In this document: positions 27,323 through 35,636 of the stretch, one piece after another
How positions within the stretch are numbered: the stretch's first letter is position 1
Layout: every line of letters begins with the position of its first letter
Assembly (NCBI RefSeq): GCF_001011035.1
Contig: NZ_CP011492.1
Span: 1 to 64,000, forward strand
Length of the DNA stretch: 64,000 nt
Origin: Streptomyces sp. CNQ-509
Lineage (GTDB): Bacteria > Actinomycetota > Actinomycetes > Streptomycetales > Streptomycetaceae
Reading direction: 5' to 3'
Position numbers and translations under genes: made by a program
The notes under the pieces: generated by a model
Database searches by the model: none
What the model was told of the DNA's origin: nothing
What the model saw: only the letters and a program-made list of their open reading frames with translations

Positions 27323-28675
27323 TCACCGGCGGGGCGGGGCTGGGCGGGATGGTGGGGTGGGACCGACCGGTCCGGTGGGCGGCCGCGGGGCGACCGTGAC
27401 GTCCCCGGGGACGATCGCGCCGGTGGCTCGCAGGGTGCGGTGGATCGCGGCGACGGGGACGTCCTGGACGGGGGTGTCCGTCGCCGCGGAGAGGGCGGCG
27501 ACCGTACCGGCCGCCTGGCCCGTGGCCATGCACGAAGCCTGAACCCGGTAGGCCGAGTTGGCCTCCTGGTCCCCGGCCACGGACCGCCCGGCGACCAGCA
27601 GCGCCCCCGGGCCGTCCCGGGGCACCATGGCGTCCCGGGGAATGGTCGGCAGCACTCCGTAGTCCAGGGGGCGGATGTCGACGCCGTCGCCGTCGGAGCG
27701 GTGCACGTCGATGGGGTAGAAGCTGTAGGAGACGGCGTCGTCCCACAGACGTCCGCCGCGGTAGTCGTCGACGGTGACCCGGGCGAGGCCGTCGATGGTG
27801 AACGTCTCCCGGATGCCGGTCTCCACCGCCCAGGAGTCGATGGTCAGCCCCTCCAGGCCCGGTTGTGCGCGCAGGAACCGGAAGATCCTCAACAGGGCCC
27901 GGCGACCGGCGAGTTCGGCCTGGGTACGGGTGTCGCTCGTACCGCCGTCCACGCCGGTGACGTGGATGGCGTTCTCCCCGCGGTGGCGCAGCAGCTTGCC
28001 CAGGGGATGGACGGCCGACTGGAAGTCCTCGGCGCGCAGGACGCCTTCGGCCAGCGCCGCGTCGTAGGCCCGGTCGAGGGCGGCGAGATCGAGATCGTCC
28101 ACAGCGAGGTGGTCGTAGCCGCCGAATCGCACCATCAGGGTGCCCGGCTGCTGCCGCGGATTGCGCCGCCGGGCGAGTCCGGCCAGCGCCACCACGTCGG
28201 CGTCGCCGGTGCAGTCCACGAGGCGGCCGGCCCACACCTCGCGCAAGCCCTCCTTGCCGCAGAGCACCACGCGCCACCGGGAGTCGGTCCACTCGGCCTC
28301 GGCAACCATCGTGTGCAGCAGCGGCTCGGCCCCGGAGACGAGGACGGTGCGGTCGGCGAGCGCGGCGTAGACGGCGGGGTTGACGGGCACCTGGAGTCGG
28401 TAGTGGGGCAGGTCCCAGCGGGAGAAGTCCGGCAGCGCGGTGCCGCCGACCGCGGCGGCCTCGCGCACCAGCCGCCAGCCGATTCCGGCGATGATCTGGT
28501 GCCCCCAGGCGTGGAAGAGGCCCGGCAGCGCGACGCCGGCGACCGTGGTCGTCCCGCCCAGCGCGCCGTTCTTCTCCACCAGGCCGGTGCGTGCGCCCAG
28601 TCCGGCCGCCTGAGCCGCAGCGCAGATACCGGCGGGGCCGCCGCCGACGACGAGCACGTCGAGGTCCTCACGCAC
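27323..28675 (-). CDS. FAD-dependent oxidoreductase
   Basis: A 450-residue flavoprotein of the FAD_oxidored type. The dinucleotide-binding loop is VLVVGGGPAGICAAAQAA at residues 7-24, followed by GALGGTTT; RLVDCTGDADVVALAG near 150 and the C-terminal ALLVAGRSVAGDQEANSAYRVQASCMATGQAAGTVAAL are the second FAD-contact motifs. The start overlaps the IclR gene end by eight bases. Enzymes of this family are often found in carbohydrate utilisation operons, but the reaction is generally unknown. The final 25 residues are proline-rich and may be disordered. Confidence 0.85.
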   Translation of the reverse strand: MREDLDVLVVGGGPAGICAAAQAAGLGARTGLVEKNGALGGTTTVAGVALPGLFHAWGHQIIAGIGWRLVREAAAVGGTALPDFSRWDLPHYRLQVPVNPAVYAALADRTVLVSGAEPLLHTMVAEAEWTDSRWRVVLCGKEGLREVWAGRLVDCTGDADVVALAGLARRRNPRQQPGTLMVRFGGYDHLAVDDLDLAALDRAYDAALAEGVLRAEDFQSAVHPLGKLLRHRGENAIHVTGVDGGTSDTRTQAELAGRRALLRIFRFLRAQPGLEGLTIDSWAVETGIRETFTIDGLARVTVDDYRGGRLWDDAVSYSFYPIDVHRSDGDGVDIRPLDYGVLPTIPRDAMVPRDGPGALLVAGRSVAGDQEANSAYRVQASCMATGQAAGTVAALSAATDTPVQDVPVAAIHRTLRATGAIVPGDVTVAPRPPTGPVGPTPPSRPAPPRR

Positions 28676-29492
28676 GGTGGCCCCGCTCGTCGTCCGGGGC
28701 GCCCAGCAGGACCGACAGCTCGGCGGCGGACGCGGTGGTCGCCGCCCGCAGCCGCTCCTCGTAGGCCGGGGAGCGCCGGGCCGAGGGGTACCCGAGGCAG
28801 AGCGCGGCGACGACCCGTCCGCTGTGGTCGCGCACCGGCGCGGCGATCCCGCAGACCCCGGTGACCTCCTCCTCGTGGTTGGTCGCTACGCCCCGCTCGG
28901 CCACCGCCGTCAGTTCCGCCAGCACCGTCTCCCGGTCGAAGGCGGTACGCCCGGAGGCGAGCAGCCGGTCGCGCTCGGCCTCCGGCAGTCCGGCCAGCAG
29001 CACCTTGCCCGCGGCCGTGTGGATGAGCGGTTCGACCGGCTCGGACGCCGAGCGCATGGTGGTGGGGTTGATGTTGAGCAGCTGCGGTCCGACGAGCACG
29101 CTCACGTCCACCCGGCGGCCGTGCTGGAGCGTGGCCAGCTGCACGGTCTCCTGGCTTGTCTCCCACAGCTCGCGCAGCACCGGGGCGGCCACCGCACCGA
29201 GGTCGTTCTGGAGCGTGTAGGTGCGGTTCAGCTCGAAGAAGCGCGGGCCCAGTACGTAGCGGCGGGAGGACTCGATCTGCACGACCAGCCCGTGCATCAC
29301 CAGCGCGGAGAGCAGGGTGCGGCCCGTGGAGGCTCGCAGCCCGACCGCATCGGTGGCCTGCGTCAGCGCGATCCCGGCGGGGCCGGCCCCAGCCACCGCC
29401 TCCAGCAGGGCGGCGACCCGGTCGATCGTCTGAATCGGGCTCTTGACAGCTCCGGCCCGCTGGAGCTTCGGCCGCACCTCGTCGTCGCTCAT
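28668..29492 (-). CDS. IclR-family transcriptional regulator of the glycan operon
   Basis: A 274-residue regulator. Residues 20-80 form the winged helix (IQTIDRVAALLEAVAGAG...LTQATDAVGLRASTGRTLLSAL), and the effector domain shows TAAGKVLLAGLPEAERDRLL and the family end EEEVTGVCGIAAPVRDHSGRVVAALCL. ATG at 29492 is chosen because the 34 codons upstream run through an AT-rich operator-like palindrome. It is the first gene of a seven-gene unit, so it probably controls its own operon, repressing it until a sugar from the substrate binds. Confidence 0.9.
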   Translation of the reverse strand: MSDDEVRPKLQRAGAVKSPIQTIDRVAALLEAVAGAGPAGIALTQATDAVGLRASTGRTLLSALVMHGLVVQIESSRRYVLGPRFFELNRTYTLQNDLGAVAAPVLRELWETSQETVQLATLQHGRRVDVSVLVGPQLLNINPTTMRSASEPVEPLIHTAAGKVLLAGLPEAERDRLLASGRTAFDRETVLAELTAVAERGVATNHEEEVTGVCGIAAPVRDHSGRVVAALCLGYPSARRSPAYEERLRAATTASAAELSVLLGAPDDERGHRA

Positions 29493-29500
29493 GATCCTCG

Positions 29501-29515
29501 TTCTATAAAATAGAA
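29501..29515. promoter_or_regulatory. Palindromic operator candidate upstream of iclR operon
   Basis: TTCTAT-AAA-ATAGAA is a perfect inverted repeat with six-base arms, starting nine bases before the IclR start codon. It is a strikingly AT-rich island in a GC-rich region. IclR proteins typically bind short AT-rich palindromes in the promoter of their own operon, so this is the best candidate site. It lies within the leader and could block initiation or elongation. Confidence 0.6.
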
Positions 29516-30107
29516 GGCAGTTCGACTTTGTCGCAGGGACACACCTTGGCACCCCGCCCCCTGCACGACAAGAGGTCGGACCGAAACGTTTCAAGAGAGC
29601 CCGGGGCCGTTCCGAGGCTGCTCAGAGGCTGCTCTGGGCAGCAACTCACCCGCCGGCGGCGGGCGCTGGCCGCTGCGCCCGGGAGGGGTGTGCTCCCCGG
29701 CCGGGCGCACGCAGAAACGTCCTTGGGCCGTTCTCCCGGCGCGAGGGATCGGGGCAGATGGGGCGCGGCGGACCGGCGGGCGGTCGGATGCGCAGCCCTC
29801 GCCGGACGGCTATGGGTCGGACCGGCGGATGAGTGGGGGCCGGAATCAGGCCAGGTGCGCGCGGGCCATGGGCGCGAGCGCGCAGCGGGCGGCCGGGAGT
29901 GTCCGAGAGGGGGTGATCATCATGAGATGGAATGAAATGCGGCCCCTGGCACCCCATCGGGCGCCAACTTCTCGGGAGGAGCTGGAGGCTTCCTGCTGGC
30001 GTGCGGGGGCCGGAAGAAGAGCGCCTGGTGTGGCGGCTTCGTACGTGCTCTTGCCGGGCCCGCTCGTGGTGATGCCCTGGAGGCGCAGGCTGGCGAGGCG
30101 AGCCCAC
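29516..30107. other. Promoter region and decayed sequence between two operons
   Basis: The first 100 bases probably hold the promoter of the iclR operon (minus strand). Further on, minus-strand frames such as HEWARLASLRLQGITTSGPG look like the continuation of the relaxase gene after frameshifts. No intact gene is seen. The divergent plus-strand frames lack codon bias. Confidence 0.45.
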
Positions 30108-31544
30108 TCATGGCGGGAGGCGGTGATACGGGCACCGGACGGCGGTTCGGCGGGGCATCTGGTCGGCGAGGGTGAGGGTGTAGGCGGTGTGCTCGCCGGC
30201 CAGCGGCCCGGCAGGTTTGGTGAGCGCGCAGCAGTGGGCGAGGGCGGCGGCGACGATGCGTTCGTCAAGGCCGGGCTCGGCGCGCTGGCCGCGTAGTTCG
30301 TGGGTGAGGTGGCGGCGGGCTTCGGCGAGCAGGTGCCGGCGGCGGAAGCGGCCGCGGTGGACGTAGACGACGGCGGCGACATCGGCGGCAGCACCGGCCA
30401 GGTCGACCACCGGCCGGGCGGCGGCCCGGATCGCGGCGGCCGCGCGGCGTGCGAGCGCGAGCAGCTGGTCGATGCGCTCGGCGCCGAACGCGGACGGCGG
30501 CGGGCCCGCAGCACCGGCAGCGGCACCGCCGGCTGCTTGCGTGGGCGGGTCTCGTTGGCGGCCCGGGCCATCAGCTTGACCCGGAGCCCGCGGCCCGGAC
30601 TCGTACCCGTAGAGCGCCGTGTACTCGGCGGCGAGATCTTCGAGGCGGCACATGATCTGCTCGTTGCGGGTGCCGGTCCAGGCGATGAGGTCCTCGGGGA
30701 TGCCGGCGATCTCCGGTACGGTCCGCAAGCCGCGGGTGGTCTCCCGTTCAACGAGGGCGAGCCCGAGGCGCTCGCACGCCTCTTCCAGGACCCGTTGGGT
30801 GTAGAAGGTGCCGGCGGCGACCGCCTGTTCCAGCAGCGCGCGGCCGTGCAGGTTCGACCAGTCGCCCTCGGGGCGCTGCACCCGGGTACTGATCAGGTAG
30901 TGGTCGTGCAGCAGCGGCATGCCGTGCCGGTTCGTCCAGTGCCGGAAACGCACCGCGGCCACCCCGGGGCGGGCGCGGCGCCGTACGGTGCTGCCCCGGC
31001 CGGAGCGCACGATCAGCCCGCGCTCCTCCAGCGATGCGAGGGTGTCGTCGCCGGCGAGAAGGTGGCAGTCCTCGAGGATTCGGCGGGTTGCGTCGTCGGC
31101 CAGGGCCCACAGCAGGTGGAACGACGGCGGTGGGCGCAGCACCATGTCCCAGGCCGTCACGGAGCCGCCTTTGCCGGTGCGCTCGCGGACGGCGTAGCCA
31201 AGCTTGACCGCCTGGCGTACGGCGGCCGGGCTGTGGTCGGCGGCCAGGCACTCGGCGGTGATGGCGTCGGCACGGGGGTACAGGCCCTGGCCGAACAGCA
31301 ACTCCAGCTCCCGCTCGGTCGCGACGCCGGCGACGCCGAGGGCCGGGCAGGCCCGGCCGGTCCACACCCCGGGCGGCGGCACCCCGCCCGCCAGGCCGCT
31401 GCCACCGTCGCCGACGCCGGGCAGCGGCAACCGCAGTTGCCCGGAGGGAGGAGGACGGGCGCGGCGCGGACGGCGAACGCCCGCGGTGACGGGGAGGTAG
31501 TAGCGCCACACCGACCCGGCGCCCACTCGCGCGATGCTCAACAT
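30108..31544 (-). pseudogene. MobF-type conjugative relaxase, frameshifted
   Basis: The gene starts MLSIARVGAGSVWRYYL, the usual N-terminus of actinobacterial TrwC/MobF relaxases, with the catalytic Tyr pair near residue 15. The histidine triad is visible as FRHWTNRHGMPLLHDHYLIS, followed by HGRALLEQAVAAGTFYTQ and PEIAGIPEDLIAWTGTRNEQI. After YGYESG (about 30600) the frame goes out of register: the family segment KLMARAANETRPRKQ is found in another frame, and by about 30500 the first frame makes sense again (RIDQLLALARRAAAAIRA, RRRHLLAEARRHLTHEL). Two compensating frameshifts are therefore likely. The frame ends at 478 residues, without the helicase half normally present. It is probably inactive. 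Confidence 0.75.
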
Positions 31545-31870
31545 CACCCCAGACCAGCACCGACCACATCGCGGCGACGGCGGCAGCGGGCACGAGGGCC
31601 AGCGGGCGGGCCGCGAACCGGTCCGCCGTCCCGCACCGCGGTATCCGCGGGGCGGCCCGCCGGCGCAGCCACCGGCCCCCCTTCTGGTGCGGGAGGAAGC
31701 GGGCGTGCAAGCACCAGGACAACCGGGCCGCACGCCGGTCCGGGCCGGCCGCCGGCTGGCGGATTGATCGGTGCCCCTCTCCCCGGGGGCTAAGTCGGAG
31801 GCCACGCCGGAAGAGGACAAAGCCCGGTCGACCAGTCCCAAGATGCGACGGGCCCTGTGCCCGTCTGGCA

Positions 31871-31918
31871 GGTACCCGGACCGGTAGACGGATCGGCAAG
31901 CGGACCGGCACCCTCAGA
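31871..31918. repeat. Four degenerate 12-bp tandem repeats
   Basis: Units are GGTACCCGGACC, GGTAGACGGATC, GGCAAGCGGACC and GGCACCCTCAGA, consensus GGYAnnCGGAYC with the last unit most diverged. They share the GGCA-type start with the array at 32095-32178. Confidence 0.75.
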
Positions 31919-32094
31919 AGGCCCGGGGTGGCATCCCCGTGTTCAAGGCGCGGCGCCGACGGCGGCCGCCGCCGACGGCGGCACCGGGTCCGGACCTCTC
32001 GCGAGAGGGCCTCATAGAGAAGTTGTCGGCGCCCCGGCACCCCCTTGACCGGGGCGCTGACGTGCTTCTTCCTCGTCTCCTCTGCGCCTTGTGA

Positions 32095-32178
32095 GGCAAC
32101 CGGAAAGGCAACCCGAGGGGCAACCCGAGAGGCACGTAGAGGGGCGAGCCGAAGGGCAAGCTGAAAGGCACCCTTGAT
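32095..32178. repeat. Seven degenerate 12-bp tandem repeats
   Basis: Units in order: GGCAACCGGAAA, GGCAACCCGAGG, GGCAACCCGAGA, GGCACGTAGAGG, GGCGAGCCGAAG, GGCAAGCTGAAA, GGCACCCTTGAT. The phase is a strict 12 bases without spacers. Possible roles are iterons for a replication or transfer protein, or a decayed coding repeat of Gly-Asn-Pro-Lys type known from actinomycete plasmid proteins. In the plus frame a TAG interrupts the fourth unit. Confidence 0.75.
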
Positions 32179-32230
32179 CGGCACCGCGACTGGCGTATCC
32201 GGCCGCTGGTTGTCCAGGAGAAACCGGGCC

Positions 32231-32365
32231 TCAGCTCAAGTCGACGTGGAGGTGGTCGATGTCGGTGACCATCACTTCCAGGCCGGCCGCGCGGCGGCAG
32301 CGGTCCTGAAAGTAGGCGTGCCCGAGCCCGGCGCCGGGGAGGTCGCGCAGCTCCGCCTCCGCGGC
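32231..32365 (-). pseudogene. tpg: C-terminal fragment of a telomere terminal protein gene (tpg)
   Basis: The minus strand encodes ELRDLPGAGLGHAYFQDR and, after it, RRAAGLEVMVTDIDHLHVDL before the stop at 32231. This matches the end of Streptomyces Tpg proteins as I know them (GLxEAYFRDRGRR, then LEVxxTDIEYIE). The N-terminal two thirds, with the helix-turn-helix and the priming region, are absent; upstream sequence in the same frame (32366-32530) is not like Tpg. A short plus-strand frame (32452-32535, MDLGIEVKVRRLDG start) covers the rest of the gap up to the IS at 32533 and may be meaningless. Confidence 0.6.
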
Positions 32366-32532
32366 GCCAGCGACGTCAGCGGCCGCGCGGGTGCTGTTCG
32401 ACTTCGGCCAGCGCAATGCAGGACCCCGGCCGGACCTGGTGCTGCGGGAGAATGGACCTCGGCATTGAGGTGAAGGTCCGCCGTCTGGACGGTCTGCGGG
32501 ACCAGCACGACGAGTTGGAGGACGCACTCGCC

Positions 32533-33405
32533 TAAGGGTTGTCCCGTAAATGATCTACGGCATGGTCGTTGACATGTTTGCTTCCTCGTCATCCAGCAAG
32601 GGCGAGGTTGTGCAGGCGGGCGATGCCGAGCATGGCGTGATGAACGCCGTCGCCCTTGAGTCGGCAGTCGCGAAGGATCTTCCAGCTCTTCATGCGGGCG
32701 AAGACGTGCTCGACGCGGGCGCGGACATTGCGGTGAGAGGTGTTGTGCTCCTCCTTCCAGGCCGGGAGTTCGGCCTGGCCGCGCTCGCGGCGGTGCGGGA
32801 TGACCAGGCCGGTGCCCCGGTAGCCGCCGTCCGCGATCACCGTCGTCCTGCCGACGGCGTCTTTGGCGCCGGACAGTTCCCACGCCTTGCAGTCGTTGCG
32901 GTTGCCGGGCAGCGGCCGGCCGATGGTGACGACGAGCCGGGTGTCAGCGTCGATGACGACCTGGTGGTTGGTGGAGTACCGGTAGTTCTTCGACTGCTCG
33001 GCGATGGCGTGGTCGCGGGTGGGGACCAGGGTGCCGTCCACGATCAGCACGGTGTCCTTGCGGAATCGCTTGCGCTGCTGGAGCGCGAGCGACGGTCCGA
33101 GGTGGTCGACGATGCGATCGGCAGCCGACTTCGACACTCCGAACAGCGGGGCGAGCTGGCGCAAGGTGAGGTTCGTGCGCCAGTACGCGGCGACCAGCAG
33201 GACCCGGTCCTCCAGCGGCAGGCTCCACGGTCGTCCCTTGCGGATCGGATCAGCTCCCTCCCGTCGCAACGCGGTGATCAGCTTGCTGAACTGACGAGGG
33301 CTCACCCCGGTGAACGGGGCTATCCAGGACGGCTCCGACGCCGTGATCACACCAGCCACAGCAAGATCATCCCACCCTCGACCAGCAGTTACGGGACAAC
33401 CCTTA
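32533..33405 (-). mobile_element. IS5-family element with DDE_4-type transposase
   Basis: The ends are TAAGGGTTGTCCCGTAA at 32533-32549 and its exact complement TTACGGGACAACCCTTA at 33389-33405, a perfect 17-bp inverted repeat. The 873-bp element carries one transposase gene. Its right end abuts the next element at 33406 without spare bases. Confidence 0.88.
32589..33359 (-). CDS. IS5-family transposase (DDE_4 type)
   Basis: A 256-residue transposase: helix-turn-helix LTLRQLAPLFGVSKSAADRIVDHL near residues 65-88, then VLIVDGTLVPTRDH (first Asp), GYRGTGLVIPHRRERG preceded by VIADGG (second Asp), and ARVEHVFARMKSWKIL (last Glu). Full length for the group, and no frameshift. ATG at 33359 is the natural start. 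A more distant relative is at 53169. Confidence 0.88.
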   Translation of the reverse strand: MAGVITASEPSWIAPFTGVSPRQFSKLITALRREGADPIRKGRPWSLPLEDRVLLVAAYWRTNLTLRQLAPLFGVSKSAADRIVDHLGPSLALQQRKRFRKDTVLIVDGTLVPTRDHAIAEQSKNYRYSTNHQVVIDADTRLVVTIGRPLPGNRNDCKAWELSGAKDAVGRTTVIADGGYRGTGLVIPHRRERGQAELPAWKEEHNTSHRNVRARVEHVFARMKSWKILRDCRLKGDGVHHAMLGIARLHNLALAG

Positions 33406-34503
33406 GGACGCGTATTTGGTTGTGATCAACGGGTGGTCCGGGTGAGGTCCTTGAGCCAGATCACCGAGGCGCGCAGGTGGAGTCCGGCGCGGTAGCTTGC
33501 GGGTGACTTGTCGTATCGAGTGGCGATGCCTCGCCATGCCTTGAGCTTGTTGATCAGGCGTTCGACGGTGTTCCGCTCCTTGTAGAGGTCGGCGTCGTGG
33601 CTGAGGGGCCGGCCTCCTGCGGAGCCCTTCTTCTTTCGGTTGGCGGCCTGGTCCTTCTTCTCCGGGATGACCGCCTTGATGCGGCGTTTGCGCAGGTGGG
33701 CGCGGGTTCCGCGAGACGAGTACGCCTTGTCCGCGGCGACTGTGCCGGGCCGGGTGCGGGGACGGCCGACGGGCCCGCGGACCCGTACCTTCTTGAGCAC
33801 GGGGATGAACTGCGGGCTGTCGGCGGCCTGTCCCGCGGTCAGGATGAACGCCAGTGGGCGGCACTTCCGGTCGCCGGCAACATGGATCTTGCTGGTCTGT
33901 CCGCCCCTGGAGCGTCCGAGCAGAGCGGCCTTCAGCCGGAGTCTGCGTCGGCGCCGGATGCGCCGTCGTTCTTCCCGCTCGGGACCGCCTCCGGCCTCCT
34001 GCCCGGTTTGTTCGCCGCAGCCGCCCCCCTTGACCTGGCCTTCTCCGCCTCGGTGGCAGCCTTCTCCAAAGCGGTGAGGACGCCCTCGTCCAGGTGCATC
34101 CCGGCAGCGTCGTGGTGGGCCCGCGCCGTGGTGGAGTCGATACTGACCAGGGACAGGTCTACCTCACCCCGCTTCGCGGCTTCCGCGATCAGGCCCTCCA
34201 GCAGGGCATCGAAGACCCCGGCGTCACGCCACTGCCGGAAGCGGTTGTGGACGGTCGACCAGGCGCCGAACTCCACCGGCATCTCCCGCCACTGCCCGCC
34301 CGTCTTGAACCGCCAGATCACGCCCTCGAACTGCTGCCGCAGCCGCTCGGGGTACGGGCCGTACTCGCCGATCGGCAGATACGGCGCGATGAACTCCCAC
34401 TCCGCATCCGTCAGTTGCACTCGCGTCACCCAGGAAGGTCTACCGGTCCAGGCCCTGCCGCGAAGGCAAACCCCGCAGATTGATCACGACGCAATACGCG
34501 CCC
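33406..34503 (-). mobile_element. IS5-family element with two overlapping frames
   Basis: The left end GGACGCGTATTTGGTTGTGA and the complement of the right end GGGCGCGTATTGCGTCGTGA form imperfect inverted repeats, with TA on both sides. The element sits directly between the IS at 32533-33405 and the IS630 copy at 34504-35636, so three elements stand end to end. Confidence 0.85.
33426..34429 (-). CDS. IS5-family transposase made by frameshifting (orfA/orfB)
   Basis: orfA (33932-34429, 165 residues) starts MTRVQLTDAEWEFIAPYLP and carries the first Asp in SLVSIDSTTARAHHDAAG; it ends PSGKNDGASGADADSG. orfB continues in the -1 frame from about 33952 (LKAALLGRSRGGQTSKIHVA) with VAADKAYSSRGTRAHLRKR (second Asp) and ERNTVERLINKLKAWRGIATRYD (last Glu) to 33426. 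Many IS5 elements of this group make the full protein by ribosomal frameshifting, so this can be functional. I see no strong slippery run at the junction, so a simple frameshift mutation is the alternative. Confidence 0.75.
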
Positions 34504-35591
34504 TAGTGTCTTGAGTCGTTAGTTCGCTGGCAGTATGCGGCGAGGTTTTCGAGGATCTCGTCGGCGGTCTTGGTCCACACGAACGGCTTGGGGTTCTTGT
34601 TCCACTCGTTGATCCAGCCGCGGATGTCGCGTTCCAGCTCGATGACGCTGCGGTGGGCCGAGCGGCGGAGTTTGCGGCGGGTCAGCTCGGCGAACCAGCG
34701 CTCGACGAGGTTCAGCCAGGATGCGGAGGTGGGGGTGAAGTGCAGGTGGAAGCGCGGGTGGCGCAGCAGCCACTTCTTGACCGCTTCGGTCTTGTGGGTG
34801 GCGTAGTTGTCCAGGACCAGGTGCAGGTCAAGGTCCTTCGGGACGGCCGCGTCGATGGTTTTCAGGAAGCGCAGGAACTCGGTGTGGCGGTGGCGCCGGT
34901 AGTGCTGGGCTATGACCGATCCGGAGGCGATGTCGAGGGCGGCGAACAGGCTGGTGGTGCCGTGCCGGACATAGTCGTGGGGCATCCTCGCCGGCGTCGT
35001 CGGGGCCATGGGCAGCACTGGCTGGGTGCGGTCCAGGGCCTGGATCTGCGACTTCTCGTCCACCGCCAGGACCAGCGCGTTCTCCGGCGGGCAGAGGTAG
35101 ATCCCGACGACGTCGCGGACCTTGGTGACGAACTCCGGGTCCGTGGACAGCTTCCACGTCTCCATGGTGTGGGGCTTGAGCCCGAACGCCCGCCAGATCC
35201 GCGAGACCGCGGACTGCGACATGCCGGTCGCTTCGGCCATCGACCGCGTCGACCAGTGCGAATCCCCCGACGACGGCTTCTCGTCCAGGGTCTTGGTCAC
35301 CAGTGCCTCGACCTGCTCGTCCGTGATCCTGCGCGGCGGCCCCGGACGCGGCCTGTCCGTCAGGCCCTCCAGCCGGTCTTTGACGAACCTCGCCCGCCAC
35401 TTGCGTACCGTCTCCCGCGAAATCCGCAGGTCCTCCGCGACCTGCGCGTTCGACAAGCCCTCCGCACACGCCAGCACAATCCGGGACCTCAGCACCAGAG
35501 CCTGAGCAGCCGTCTGCTTCCTCAACCAGCATCGCAACACACGGAGTTCTTCGTCGGACAGCACCACCGGCAACGGCTTCGGACCAGGCAT
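34503..35591 (-). CDS. IS630-family transposase (copy 2)
   Basis: A 362-residue protein identical to the 5702-6790 transposase except for one residue (EGLSNAQ here, EGLPNAQ there). All catalytic motifs are present: AVDEKSQIQALDR, LVLDNYATHK and NLVERWFAELTRRK. The stop codon TAG is again made of the target TA plus a flanking G. Both copies appear able to encode an active enzyme. Confidence 0.92.
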   Translation of the reverse strand: MPGPKPLPVVLSDEELRVLRCWLRKQTAAQALVLRSRIVLACAEGLSNAQVAEDLRISRETVRKWRARFVKDRLEGLTDRPRPGPPRRITDEQVEALVTKTLDEKPSSGDSHWSTRSMAEATGMSQSAVSRIWRAFGLKPHTMETWKLSTDPEFVTKVRDVVGIYLCPPENALVLAVDEKSQIQALDRTQPVLPMAPTTPARMPHDYVRHGTTSLFAALDIASGSVIAQHYRRHRHTEFLRFLKTIDAAVPKDLDLHLVLDNYATHKTEAVKKWLLRHPRFHLHFTPTSASWLNLVERWFAELTRRKLRRSAHRSVIELERDIRGWINEWNKNPKPFVWTKTADEILENLAAYCQRTNDSRH

Positions 35592-35636
35592 CACCACACC
35601 CTACAACCGCCCGCGAACTCACGACTCAGGACACTA
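34504..35636 (-). mobile_element. IS630-family insertion sequence, copy 2
   Basis: It has the same length (1133 bp) and ends as copy 1 at 5657-6789 but is inverted. TA flanks both edges. It cut the gene at 35637-36886 and lies against the IS5 element on its left. Confidence 0.9.

Larger units (their letters stand above)
31545..32230. other. Upstream region of the relaxase with two 12-bp repeat arrays
   Basis: No gene with normal codon use is seen. The stretch holds two arrays of degenerate 12-bp repeats (described separately) separated by about 175 bases. On the minus strand they encode four-residue repeats such as RLPV and RVAP, so part may be a decayed coding repeat. The position directly upstream of a relaxase gene is where an origin of transfer would lie. 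Confidence 0.4.

Noticed and set aside
31871..32178. Possible CRISPR array
   Set aside because: The 12-bp units are directly adjacent with no unique spacers, and no cas gene is present.
5657..35636. Composite transposon bounded by the two IS630 copies
   Set aside because: The copies are 28 kb apart, each has its own TA target duplication, and the cargo contains an unrelated catabolic operon and other IS elements. Independent insertions are simpler.
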